From Rhodospirillaceae bacterium UBA4468 (GTDB lineage: Bacteria; Pseudomonadota; Alphaproteobacteria; Rhodospirillales; Casp-alpha2), in contig DGOK01000130.1 of NCBI GenBank assembly GCA_002389385.1, forward strand, positions 23,446-62,633: a DNA stretch of 39,188 nucleotides. The letters run 5' to 3'. Below the pieces are notes generated by a model. The model saw only the letters and a program-made list of their open reading frames with translations. It was not told where the DNA came from and did no database searches. This document shows positions 7,081-14,694 of the stretch, in pieces; positions within the stretch are counted from its first letter, which is position 1; each line of letters begins with the position of its first letter. Position numbers and translations under genes: made by a program.

Positions 7081-8340
7081 CTATCCTGCCAAAAGCCCAC
7101 TAAAGGGGAGGTAAGTTACTTCTGTGCCCGCGTCGAGTTGAGTCACGTCTTCTTCGATCTCAACCAATCCATCTGCGCCAACCATCGATGTTAAAATACC
7201 AGCACCACTGGAATGATGCTTGGTGGCAATCGATTGGCCATCTGCATTTTGTTTCAAGCTGGCCCGCACCCATTCGCGGCGGCCAGATTTCTTTTTATAA
7301 TCAAAATCAGTCGCCACCCGCACGCGCGTTGGCGTGTAGCCAACTTCTCCACCCAGCTTACGCAGCATAGGTTGAGCCACCATCAAGAACGTGACCATGG
7401 CTGCAACAGGGTTCCCCGGCAGGCCAACGAACGCTGTTTGAGCAATCTGACCCAGCGCGATAGGTCGTCCGGGCTTAATTGCCAAGCGCCAGAAATTAAT
7501 ATTGCCAAGATTTTCGACCGCAGCTTTGACGTGATCTTCCTTGCCAGCGGACACGCCGCCTGACGTCAACAAGACATCCTGATCTTCTTTGGCCGCATCC
7601 AAAGCACTCGTGATCGCTTGTAAATTATCAGGCAAAATGCCGAGGTCTGTTATTTGGATACCAAGGCCGTCCAGCATCGACATAACGGTGTATCGATTGG
7701 CATCAAAGATACAACCTTCTGGCGCGTCATCACTTGGATCACGCACTTCGTCGCCCGTTGAGAACACACCCACTTTGAGTGGCTGATAAACGTCGAGCGA
7801 CTGACATCCGATTGACGCCGCTAAACCAATTTCCTGCGCCCGCAACTTCGAGCCGGCTGTAACAATGACATCGGCGACTTTCACGTCTTCGCCAGCAAAC
7901 CGCCGATTTGATCCGAATTTAAGACCCAGCGGCAATGTAACGGTATCACCCTCAAGCTGACAGTCTTCTTCCATGAAAACTGTATCCATGCCAGCAGGCA
8001 TCGGCGCACCGGTAAAGATACGCACAGCCTCACCACGCTTTGCATCACGCCCCAAAGGATGCCCCGCCGCGATACGTCCCGTCACAGGCAGCACCGTATC
8101 GGTGTCACTTTTTAAGTCATCAAAGAAAACAGCAAATCCATCGACAGCACTGTTATCGAGAGGCGGTACATTTCGGGTTGAGACAATATCTGTGGCCAGA
8201 ATACGTCCCAAGGAAGAACGGAGAGGTACGGTTTCAGTACCAACAACACAATCTAGTCGTTGTTCTAGATCACTCAGCGCCGAAGCATACGGGATAAGCG
8301 CATCGCCAAATGCGAAACAGTCATCCTTAAGCTGCGCCAT
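7081..8340 (-). CDS. moeA: Molybdopterin molybdenumtransferase MoeA
   Basis: The 419-residue protein inserts molybdate into adenylylated molybdopterin. It shows PPLDNSAVDGFAV near the N-terminus, the TGAPMPAGMDTVFMEED segment, VGVFSTGDEV, the molybdopterin-binding LLTSGGVSAGKEDHVK, and GLPGNPVAAM. A C-terminal beta-barrel domain IV follows (VRVATDFDYKKKSGRREW). ATG 8340 (MAQLKDDCFAFGD) has GGCGGAG upstream and is preferred to 8364. It overlaps the mobB stop by 14 bases. MobB-MoeA-MoaD-MoaE form a compact operon; moaA, moaB and moaC are not in this window. Confidence 0.93.
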   Translation of the reverse strand: MAQLKDDCFAFGDALIPYASALSDLEQRLDCVVGTETVPLRSSLGRILATDIVSTRNVPPLDNSAVDGFAVFFDDLKSDTDTVLPVTGRIAAGHPLGRDAKRGEAVRIFTGAPMPAGMDTVFMEEDCQLEGDTVTLPLGLKFGSNRRFAGEDVKVADVIVTAGSKLRAQEIGLAASIGCQSLDVYQPLKVGVFSTGDEVRDPSDDAPEGCIFDANRYTVMSMLDGLGIQITDLGILPDNLQAITSALDAAKEDQDVLLTSGGVSAGKEDHVKAAVENLGNINFWRLAIKPGRPIALGQIAQTAFVGLPGNPVAAMVTFLMVAQPMLRKLGGEVGYTPTRVRVATDFDYKKKSGRREWVRASLKQNADGQSIATKHHSSGAGILTSMVGADGLVEIEEDVTQLDAGTEVTYLPFSGLLAG

Positions 8341-8845
8341 TGCGACGCTCCGCCGGGAGTTCACAAAAATTAATCACAAAATCGGCAACGGCCTCAATAT
8401 CATCAAGATCAATCTGCGGGATTGTAACGTCGAGCGATATTGTCGAGGCCACCGCAACAATTGAAGTGTCATCAGCACAAATCATCGGCTTGCCAACCTC
8501 TGGACGGAACACTTCCATCTTTGGGTGAGAATAAGATTTAAAGCCCTCGATGAGCACCAAATCGACCTCTGACATCCGTGCCAACATCGTTTCGATGTTA
8601 GGCTCAGGCTCGCCACGGTTCTCGTGCAGCAACGCCCAGCGCGCCGCACCTGTAATGACCACTTCGTGCGCGCCAGCAACGCGATGCTCAAACGAGTCTT
8701 TGCCCGGCTTGTCGATATCAAAATTATGATGTGTATGCTTGATCGTTGAGACTTTAAGGCCTTGCGCAATCAAGGCAGGAATGACCACTTTAACAAGCGT
8801 CGTTTTGCCGCTGCCGCTCCATCCTGCAAATCCGAATATTTTCAT
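8327..8845 (-). CDS. mobB: Molybdopterin-guanine dinucleotide biosynthesis protein MobB
   Basis: The 172-residue P-loop GTP-binding protein begins MKIFGFAGWSGSGKTTLV, with Walker A GWSGSGKTT at 8-16. It continues with STIKHTHHNFDIDKPGKDS, the characteristic MobB segment with its histidines, followed by the DLVLIEGFKSYSHPKMEVFR block. MobB assists MobA in attaching GMP to the molybdenum cofactor. Good AAAGG spacing precedes ATG 8845. It is the first gene of the cofactor operon, with moeA overlapping its 3' end. Its presence implies that some molybdoenzymes use the dinucleotide form. Confidence 0.92.
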   Translation of the reverse strand: MKIFGFAGWSGSGKTTLVKVVIPALIAQGLKVSTIKHTHHNFDIDKPGKDSFEHRVAGAHEVVITGAARWALLHENRGEPEPNIETMLARMSEVDLVLIEGFKSYSHPKMEVFRPEVGKPMICADDTSIVAVASTISLDVTIPQIDLDDIEAVADFVINFCELPAERRNGAA

Positions 8846-8915
8846 TATTGAGTGCCTTTGCTGGATTTCATCATCAAATCTAAATAAGGATTATATCGTC
8901 TTAAACGACACATTT

Positions 8916-9557
8916 TCAACTTGCTGAAGGAATGTCGCTATTAGGTTTACTGGCGACTTTCTTGTCGCGTTTCTCTTGGTTTTCACGTTTATCAACGGCC
9001 ACGATCTGGCGAATACCTACAATGAGATAATCCGCCCCCGTAATGATTGTCAGCAATGCAGCGCCCCATAAACCATAAACACCGATTTCAGTCGTTGTTA
9101 ACGGGCCAAAATCAGGACCCGCGGGTCCAACAAGCAGAAACCCGAGTGCCAACATCTGCAAAACCGTTTTCCACTTTGCGAGCGCGGTGACGGGCATTGG
9201 AACTCTGACTTCAGCCAAGTACTCACGCAAGCCTGAAACCAGTATCTCTCGGCACAAAATCACTGCTGCCGGGATCACAAGCATATCTTGTATGCGCCCA
9301 ACCCCAATCAAGAGTAAAAGTACGGACGCTACCAATAATTTATCTGCGATCGGGTCTAGAAATCGGCCAAAAGCTGACTGCTGCGCCAAGGCGCGCGCAA
9401 GGTAGCCATCAAAAAAATCAGTAAGACATGCAAACGTATAAAATGCGAATGCCACCCAATTCCCCAAGGGTGCGTCAAAGCCAATAAGCGTTGCAATCAT
9501 CACAGGGATTACCGCTATCCGACCCATCGTCAACATGTTGGGGATTTTCGTCAGCAT
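8916..9557 (-). CDS. pgsA: CDP-diacylglycerol-glycerol-3-phosphate 3-phosphatidyltransferase
   Basis: The 213-residue integral membrane protein makes phosphatidylglycerol-phosphate from CDP-diacylglycerol and glycerol-3-phosphate. The CDP-alcohol phosphatidyltransferase motif D-x2-D-G-x2-A-R-x8-G-x3-D-x3-D is complete: it starts at TDFFDGYLARAL and ends FGRFLDPIADK. Several hydrophobic segments surround it, and the tail is charged (KRENQEKRDKK). The N-terminal MLTKIPNMLTMGRI is typical of PgsA. It lies downstream of uvrC with a 133-base gap and upstream of mobB with a 70-base gap; a uvrC-pgsA pairing is common in proteobacteria. Confidence 0.92.
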   Translation of the reverse strand: MLTKIPNMLTMGRIAVIPVMIATLIGFDAPLGNWVAFAFYTFACLTDFFDGYLARALAQQSAFGRFLDPIADKLLVASVLLLLIGVGRIQDMLVIPAAVILCREILVSGLREYLAEVRVPMPVTALAKWKTVLQMLALGFLLVGPAGPDFGPLTTTEIGVYGLWGAALLTIITGADYLIVGIRQIVAVDKRENQEKRDKKVASKPNSDIPSAS

Positions 9558-9690
9558 TCACTCAGCCTTATGTGCGCGCGAGCTTTAATCTCGCTTCTTT
9601 TGCTGTTTTAGCAGATTCCCAAGGACGATGAAACCAGCAGAGATGCTCATTCATTCAAATTTATTGGATATAAACAAAATTCTTCGCTGT

Positions 9691-11601
9691 TTAGTCATCA
9701 GGATGAAACCAATCGTATATTTTCTTGGCCATTGCACCGCTAACACCATCAACTTTTTCCAGGTCTTTGTTTCCAGCGTTAGCAACGGATTGAGCCGATC
9801 CGAAATGATGGAGCAGCGCTTTTTTCCGTTTGGCACCAATGCCTGGCACATCGTCTAAAATTGACCGCTGGATTTGTTTGCCCCGCTTGGCACGGTGCGT
9901 CCCAATCGCAAATCGGTGCGCCTCATCACGAATACGTTGCAGGAAATAAAGGACCGGGTCTTTGTGCTCTAACTGAATAGGCTCTGTTTTACCGGGCAAA
10001 AAGATCTTCTCACGACCCGCATTTCGGTCTGGCCCCTTTGCAATCGCCGCCAACGGGACATCTTCGATACCTAAAAGCTCAAACACATCCAGAGCGGCTG
10101 ATAACTGACCCTTACCACCATCGACGATGACCAGGTCAGGCCACTGCCCTTTGGTGCGATCCGGATCTTCTTTTTGAGCACGAGTAAATCGGCGCTCAAG
10201 GACTTCGCGCATCATATCATAGTCATCACCAGCTGACGCTTCACCAGAACCAGCGCGCCTGATATTGTATTTCCGGTATGCGTTTTTCATGAAGCCTTCA
10301 GACCCAACAACGATCATTGCCCCAATCGCGTTGGTCCCAGACACATGCGAGTTATCATAAACTTCTATGCGTTCAGGCGATTCGTCCAGTTTCAAAACCC
10401 TCGAGAGCCCCTCAAGTAATCTTTGTTGTGACGCGCTTTCAGACATTCTGCGCGCAAGTGCATCTCGTGCATTCAAAATCGCCTGCGCCATGACACGTTT
10501 TTTTTCTCCCCTGCTCGGAACCCGAACTTCGACCTTGCGCTCTGCCCTGACTTTAAGGGCTTTTTCAACGAGCGCATGGTTTGGGAGTGTGTGCGACGTT
10601 AAAATCATCTGTGCCGGCTTGGTTCGGGCATAAAACTGACCGACAAACGCTTCAAGGATTTCTTCAGGGCTGTTTTCTTTCGCGTGGCTCGGGAAATACG
10701 CCCGGTTTCCATAGCTACGCCCACCACGGAAGAAGAACACCTGAACGCATGTTTGTCCGCTGTCGTGATGAAGCGCGATGACGTCAGCCTCGTCGAGACC
10801 TGCCGAGACCGCTTCATGTTTCGATTGAACCCGCGTTAACGCCTGAATTCTGTCACGGTACTGTGCCGCCATTTCAAATTCGAGGGCATCGGATGCACTC
10901 TGCATTTTTTCAGCCAATTTGCGCTGGATACGCTGACTATCACCCGTCAGAAACTCCCGTGCCTCATCAACCAGGCTCAGATAGTCAGGTTTGCTCACCC
11001 GATCGACGCAAGGGCCACTGCATCGTTTTATCTGATAGAGTAGACACGGCCGGGTGCGATTACTAAAAACACTGTCGGAGCATGTCCTGAGCAGAAATGC
11101 CCGCTGCAACAAACCAAGCGTATCGTTTACCGCCCAAACAGATGCGAATGGACCGAAATATTCACCTTTGCGACTTCTAGCCCCTCGATACTTCACAATC
11201 TGCGGGTAATCGTGATCGCCCGTAATCAAAATCATTGGAAACGTTTTATCGTCTCGCAGCAGAATATTGTAACGCGGCGCATATCGCTTGATCAGGTCAG
11301 ATTCCAAAAGCAGTGCTTCTGCTTCGGTTTCCGTTTTCACGATCTCAAGTTCAATCGTCTGCGAAATCATCCGTTGAATACGAATGGATTGTCTCTGCGG
11401 ACTTGCGTAACTGGTGACCCGTTTTCGAATATTCTTGGCTTTACCGACATAGAGCACGTCACCATGCTCATTCAGCATACGATAAACACCTGGTGACGTT
11501 GGCAAATTTGGAAGCCTCGACTTGATTGCATCCGCACCTTTCTCAGCCGAGATTTCCGGCCTTGAAACGTCTAGGGCATCATTTTTTGAGGCATCATCCA
11601 T
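9691..11601 (-). CDS. uvrC: UvrABC excinuclease subunit C
   Basis: The 636-residue protein makes both incisions around bulky DNA lesions after UvrA/UvrB loading. Domains in order: GIY-YIG nuclease near residues 30-110 (LPTSPGVYRMLNEHGDVLYV, GKAKNIRKRV); a Cys-rich part (CSGPCVDRVS); UVR motif around 225-260 (EMAAQYRDRIQAL); the RNase H-like endonuclease domain (IEVYDNSHVSGTNAIG); and a C-terminal helix-hairpin-helix pair (DVPGIGAKRKKALLHHFGSA, VDGVSGAMAKKI). Length is normal. The first about 30 residues (MDDASKNDALDV) are a variable extension, and the ribosome binding site is weak, so an internal start cannot be excluded. A DnaA-box-like inverted repeat lies about 80-100 bases upstream. Confidence 0.95.
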   Translation of the reverse strand: MDDASKNDALDVSRPEISAEKGADAIKSRLPNLPTSPGVYRMLNEHGDVLYVGKAKNIRKRVTSYASPQRQSIRIQRMISQTIELEIVKTETEAEALLLESDLIKRYAPRYNILLRDDKTFPMILITGDHDYPQIVKYRGARSRKGEYFGPFASVWAVNDTLGLLQRAFLLRTCSDSVFSNRTRPCLLYQIKRCSGPCVDRVSKPDYLSLVDEAREFLTGDSQRIQRKLAEKMQSASDALEFEMAAQYRDRIQALTRVQSKHEAVSAGLDEADVIALHHDSGQTCVQVFFFRGGRSYGNRAYFPSHAKENSPEEILEAFVGQFYARTKPAQMILTSHTLPNHALVEKALKVRAERKVEVRVPSRGEKKRVMAQAILNARDALARRMSESASQQRLLEGLSRVLKLDESPERIEVYDNSHVSGTNAIGAMIVVGSEGFMKNAYRKYNIRRAGSGEASAGDDYDMMREVLERRFTRAQKEDPDRTKGQWPDLVIVDGGKGQLSAALDVFELLGIEDVPLAAIAKGPDRNAGREKIFLPGKTEPIQLEHKDPVLYFLQRIRDEAHRFAIGTHRAKRGKQIQRSILDDVPGIGAKRKKALLHHFGSAQSVANAGNKDLEKVDGVSGAMAKKIYDWFHPDD

Positions 11602-11952
11602 CTGTACTTAATCACCGATCAGAGCCGCGCGGTCAACCGACCAAGACGCATTTGATGTCATATTCGCGTTAACCATAAACCTATCCACCGTTCCTGTGGA
11701 TAACCATGTTCATAAAACCGAGCACAGAGCAAAAACCCTATGATTCTATGGGACTTAGCCAAAATGCCCAAAAATTAGGCAACTTCCTAATGCATTGATT
11801 TTTATGTATTTTTTTGTAACGGCGCAGGAAACATGGAGTATTAGTAATAAGATAGACATATCACTGAAACAAATCTCAAATTGTGCAAAACATGCGGCGC
11901 GCCAAATTACCGAAGAACTGAAATCATTAAATAATCGCTATTTATTAACGAC
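11602..11952. other. 351-base spacer between folB and uvrC
   Basis: No convincing gene is present. A 67-codon plus-strand frame (11795-11998) has no ribosome binding site, overlaps the end of folB antisense and resembles nothing known. The notable element is an inverted repeat with a perfect DnaA-box sequence at 11682-11703. The rest is A/T-rich with a run of Ts near 11810. It presumably holds the uvrC promoter and the folB 3' end, but I could not pick a convincing -35/-10 pair or hairpin terminator. Confidence 0.6.
11682..11703. repeat. Inverted repeat TATCCAC-N7-GTGGATA with a DnaA-box 9-mer
   Basis: TATCCAC at 11682-11688 is the exact reverse complement of GTGGATA at 11696-11702, with a 7-base spacer. 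Extended by one base on each side, the right arm is TGTGGATAA at 11695-11703, which on the minus strand is TTATCCACA, the DnaA-box consensus. The left arm matches 7 of 9 in the same sense when read as CTATCCACC. It lies about 80-100 bases ahead of uvrC. It could be a DnaA binding site, a small hairpin, or chance. Confidence 0.45.
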
Positions 11953-12372
11953 TTATAGCTCTGTATTAAATCGTTCAATTTCTACGCCGACACTCTGAGC
12001 ATTATCAAAAATATCGAGCTTTTCGACCCGAACACGCGCGGACCGAACTCGATGATCTGTCAGACACATTGCAGCGATAGATTCGGCCATGGTTTCAACA
12101 AGCCCAACATGGCCTTTATAAAAGATTTCCTGAACACCATTTACCAACTGCTCATAGCAAACAACATTCGCTAAATCATCATCCAGGCCCTCTTCGCCTT
12201 CACGAACAGCAAGATCAAGATTCACGCGAACCCGCTGGGTCTTATCTTGTTCATGAGCATGAATACCAATGAGTGCATCAAGCACAAGATCACGAACGAA
12301 GACGTGGCGAACACGCTGCCGCGCGTCGGCAATGTTAAGAGGCTGTAAAACTTCTGTTGCCCTTGTGCTCAC
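11953..12372 (-). CDS. folB: Dihydroneopterin aldolase (FolB/FolX family)
   Basis: The protein has 139 residues and the DHNA fold: VRHVFVRDLVLDALIGIHAHEQDKTQR at the N-terminus (first 20 residues shown by VFVRDLVLDALIGIHAHEQD), then NVVCYEQLVNGVQEIF and the catalytic-region block VGLVETMAESIAAMCL, and VRVEKLDIFDNAQSVGVEI. It cleaves or epimerises 7,8-dihydroneopterin in pterin synthesis. GTG 12372 is preferred: GAGGAG lies 8 bases upstream, whereas the GTG at 12381 sits directly on the ribosome binding site. It follows an SDR gene that may reduce a related pterin, suggesting a tetrahydrofolate/monapterin branch. Confidence 0.9.
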   Translation of the reverse strand: MSTRATEVLQPLNIADARQRVRHVFVRDLVLDALIGIHAHEQDKTQRVRVNLDLAVREGEEGLDDDLANVVCYEQLVNGVQEIFYKGHVGLVETMAESIAAMCLTDHRVRSARVRVEKLDIFDNAQSVGVEIERFNTEL

Positions 12373-12412
12373 AATCGTCACTCCTCATCCAAATCAATCA
12401 ATTTATTATGGG

Positions 12413-13168
12413 TCATTCTCTGGGTGCTGTTTCTTCTGTTTCATGCGCCCAATTCAAATGCTGACCGGCATCTACTGCGATCATCTGACCTGTCACCGAT
12501 CCAGCGTCAAGAAGAAACGCGGCTGTAGCGGCAACCTCAGAAGGGTCGACAACCTTTTCCAGCGGCGTTTGCTGCGCTTGAATATCAAAGTCTTCTTGGC
12601 TTTGGCGTGTACTCGGTAGCACTGGACCCGGGCCAATCGCATTAACGCGGACTCTAGGAGCCATTGCCCGCGCGAGAACCTGTGTCTGATCCCAGAGCGC
12701 CATCTTGCTCAGGGTATAGCTTGTGAAATGCTTGGACGGGTTGAGGACGCGCTGATCAACAATATTGATGATTGCACCGTTCATTCCATCAGATAGTTGG
12801 TTTAAGAGGCCTTGAGCAAGTACAAAGGGGGCACGCACATGGACAGCCATGTGCAAGTCCCATAGCTCTTTAGTCCCAGTCTCTAAATCATCGCGCACAA
12901 ACACTGACGCATTGTTCACAATTGCGGATAGCCCACCAAACGCCGCCGCTGCCTCAACGCCAAGGCGAACAACCTCAACTTCGTTCAGTAAATCAGCTTT
13001 TAAGGCTAATGCTTTCCCACCATAGGCTTCAATGGCTTCAACTGTCGATAAAGCATCCTGGCGTGAGCCATTATAATGGACGATGACGTTCCAATGATCG
13101 GCTGCAAGCCGCTCGGCTATCGCGCGCCCAATACGCTTGCCTCCACCTGTGACGAGAACGTTCCGCAT
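12413..13168 (-). CDS. Short-chain dehydrogenase/reductase, FolM/pteridine-reductase-like
   Basis: The 251-residue SDR has the nucleotide-binding motif VLVTGGGKRIGRAIAE near the N-terminus, NNASVFVRDDL, and the catalytic Tyr-x3-Lys in FTSYTLSKMAL. The pattern TGGGKRIG (rather than TGxxxGIG), with an arginine in the loop, is characteristic of NADPH-dependent pteridine reductases such as PTR1 and FolM. Adjacency to folB (40-base gap) supports a pterin reductase role, for example dihydromonapterin or dihydrofolate reduction, but biochemical specificity cannot be read directly. ATG 13168 (MRNVLVTGGG) has AAGGA at good spacing; ATG 13174 overlaps that site. Confidence 0.85.
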   Translation of the reverse strand: MRNVLVTGGGKRIGRAIAERLAADHWNVIVHYNGSRQDALSTVEAIEAYGGKALALKADLLNEVEVVRLGVEAAAAFGGLSAIVNNASVFVRDDLETGTKELWDLHMAVHVRAPFVLAQGLLNQLSDGMNGAIINIVDQRVLNPSKHFTSYTLSKMALWDQTQVLARAMAPRVRVNAIGPGPVLPSTRQSQEDFDIQAQQTPLEKVVDPSEVAATAAFLLDAGSVTGQMIAVDAGQHLNWAHETEETAPRE

Positions 13169-13192
13169 ATTCATCCTTAGCTCAGAATTTCG

Positions 13193-14170
13193 TTAAATAG
13201 CCGCCAAGATACGGTCAACGCCATAACCCTGAGCACCAATATATGCGATGTATAGAGCAAAGAAGACACATGCATATCCGCGTGTCAGTTTCATTTTTCC
13301 AAGCAAAATTAGCATCAACATCACTGTGGCAGCTAACATAATCCATATATCAAAATTCAGCACCTGAGCGGGCACTGGGATATCAATAACAACGGCTACA
13401 ATACCACCAACAAGCATCATATTAAAAATGTTTGATCCAATCACATTGCCGATTGCGACGTCTGGATGGCCACGATATGCCGCGACAACGGACGCGACTA
13501 ATTCTGGTAATGATGTACCAAATGCAAACAATGTTATGCCAATAACCTCTTCGCTCACACCAAATGAACGCGCAATCTCGGAGCCACCTGTGACCAGAAT
13601 ATCCGCTCCAAATGCCAAGCCAAGAATACCTGCAATCGCAATAGCGATCGCCAGCGGCATGCTTTTAGGAATACCCTTTTCAAGCTCTTCGAGTTCTTCT
13701 GCGTGTTCCTTCATAACCTCAGGGTCTGATTTCTCACGGAAATATGAAACAAGCAGGAATGCAATAAATACGACCAGCAAGATGACGCCGGCCATCATGT
13801 CCAATGTGCCCTGAAGGCAGAGAACGACAAACAGCACTGAACCACCGCCAAGGAGTAATATGTCACGCTTCAGTGCGTCAGGTTTTGCAAGGATTGGGGC
13901 CACAAGACATGTGATGCCTAGAATAAGCCAGACGTTCGCAATATTTGATCCAACAATATTACCAATCGCAAGACCGGTTGAGCCGCTTAACGCAGCTTGA
14001 AGGCTCACCATTAATTCTGGAGCAGATGTACCAAAGGCAATCACGGTCATGCCGATAACCATGGGTGAAATACCCAGCTTCTCAGCGATGATCACAGCGC
14101 CGCGCACCATGGCTTCAGCAGCGATAACAAGAATTGCGAAGCCCGCGAGCACTTCTAGGTACATTATCAT
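13193..14170 (-). CDS. Calcium/sodium antiporter (CaCA family, YrbG type)
   Basis: The 325-residue protein has about ten hydrophobic segments and the two inverted alpha repeats of Na+/Ca2+ exchangers: repeat 1 has VIAFGTSAPELMVS and GNIVGSNIANVWL, and repeat 2 has LFAFGTSLPELVAS and GNVIGSNIFNMML. The two conserved Glu residues (in APEL and LPEL) and the GSN motifs are intact. A charged cytoplasmic loop (EHAEELEELEKGIPKS) separates the halves. It is probably an inner-membrane cation exchanger. The start overlaps the rppH stop by 4 bases (ATGA), so the two are translationally coupled although functionally unrelated. Confidence 0.9.
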   Translation of the reverse strand: MIMYLEVLAGFAILVIAAEAMVRGAVIIAEKLGISPMVIGMTVIAFGTSAPELMVSLQAALSGSTGLAIGNIVGSNIANVWLILGITCLVAPILAKPDALKRDILLLGGGSVLFVVLCLQGTLDMMAGVILLVVFIAFLLVSYFREKSDPEVMKEHAEELEELEKGIPKSMPLAIAIAIAGILGLAFGADILVTGGSEIARSFGVSEEVIGITLFAFGTSLPELVASVVAAYRGHPDVAIGNVIGSNIFNMMLVGGIVAVVIDIPVPAQVLNFDIWIMLAATVMLMLILLGKMKLTRGYACVFFALYIAYIGAQGYGVDRILAAI

Positions 14171-14682
14171 GAATTAGTCCCCTCGATCTTCCAGCGATCC
14201 GCTATGGGCTGAAATGAAGCAACAATAGCCTCGTAAACTTCGCGTTTAAAGGGGACAATTATCGTTGGAATACGATTTAATGTTATCCAGTCCCATTTCT
14301 GGAACTCTGGTGTGCCATGAGTACATAAATTGATCTCTTTCTCATCCCCGATGAAGCCATACGCGAACCACCGTTGCGCCTGCCCAATATTATTCTTAAA
14401 GCGTTTACCCAAGATTTCTGGCGGAAAATCATATGTAAGCCATCCATCGAGCTCGGATAGAAGCTCAACAGAACGAATACCTGTTTCTTCATAAAGCTCA
14501 CGTCTTGCGGCGGCCTCGGGATCTTCACCGGCATCCAAGCCACCCTGGGGCATTTGCCAGGCGAACGCATCCAACGCAGCCATCTCAATCCGACATCCCA
14601 TAAAAACATCGCCATTCGCGTTAAAAACAACAGCGCCAGAGCAAGGGCGGTATCCACTCGGTAATTCAGTGTAATGAGGCAT
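14167..14682 (-). CDS. rppH: RNA pyrophosphohydrolase (Nudix)
   Basis: The 171-residue protein contains a complete Nudix box, GGLDAGEDPEAAARRELYEE followed by TGI, preceded by the RppH/IalA-type FAWQMPQG. It also has RPCSGAVVFNANGDVFMGCR near the N-terminus and RWFAYGFIGDE. RppH removes pyrophosphate from 5'-triphosphorylated RNA to trigger decay; alphaproteobacterial members are also described as (di)nucleoside polyphosphate hydrolases (IalA). The gene follows the YibQ-like gene by 12 bases and overlaps the antiporter start. Confidence 0.9.
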   Translation of the reverse strand: MPHYTELPSGYRPCSGAVVFNANGDVFMGCRIEMAALDAFAWQMPQGGLDAGEDPEAAARRELYEETGIRSVELLSELDGWLTYDFPPEILGKRFKNNIGQAQRWFAYGFIGDEKEINLCTHGTPEFQKWDWITLNRIPTIIVPFKREVYEAIVASFQPIADRWKIEGTNS

Positions 14683-14694
14683 CAGGAATTCATT

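Noticed and set aside
11682..11703. Replication origin at the DnaA-box repeat
   Set aside because: Only one perfect box and one weak one, no cluster of boxes or clear unwinding element, and no dnaA, dnaN or hemE nearby.
11795..11998. 67-codon plus-strand frame between uvrC and folB
   Set aside because: No ribosome binding site, no family resemblance, and its 3' part is antisense to folB.
14283..14657. 124-codon minus frame overlapping rppH
   Set aside because: Another frame of the same strand inside a clear Nudix gene; composition is shadow-like.
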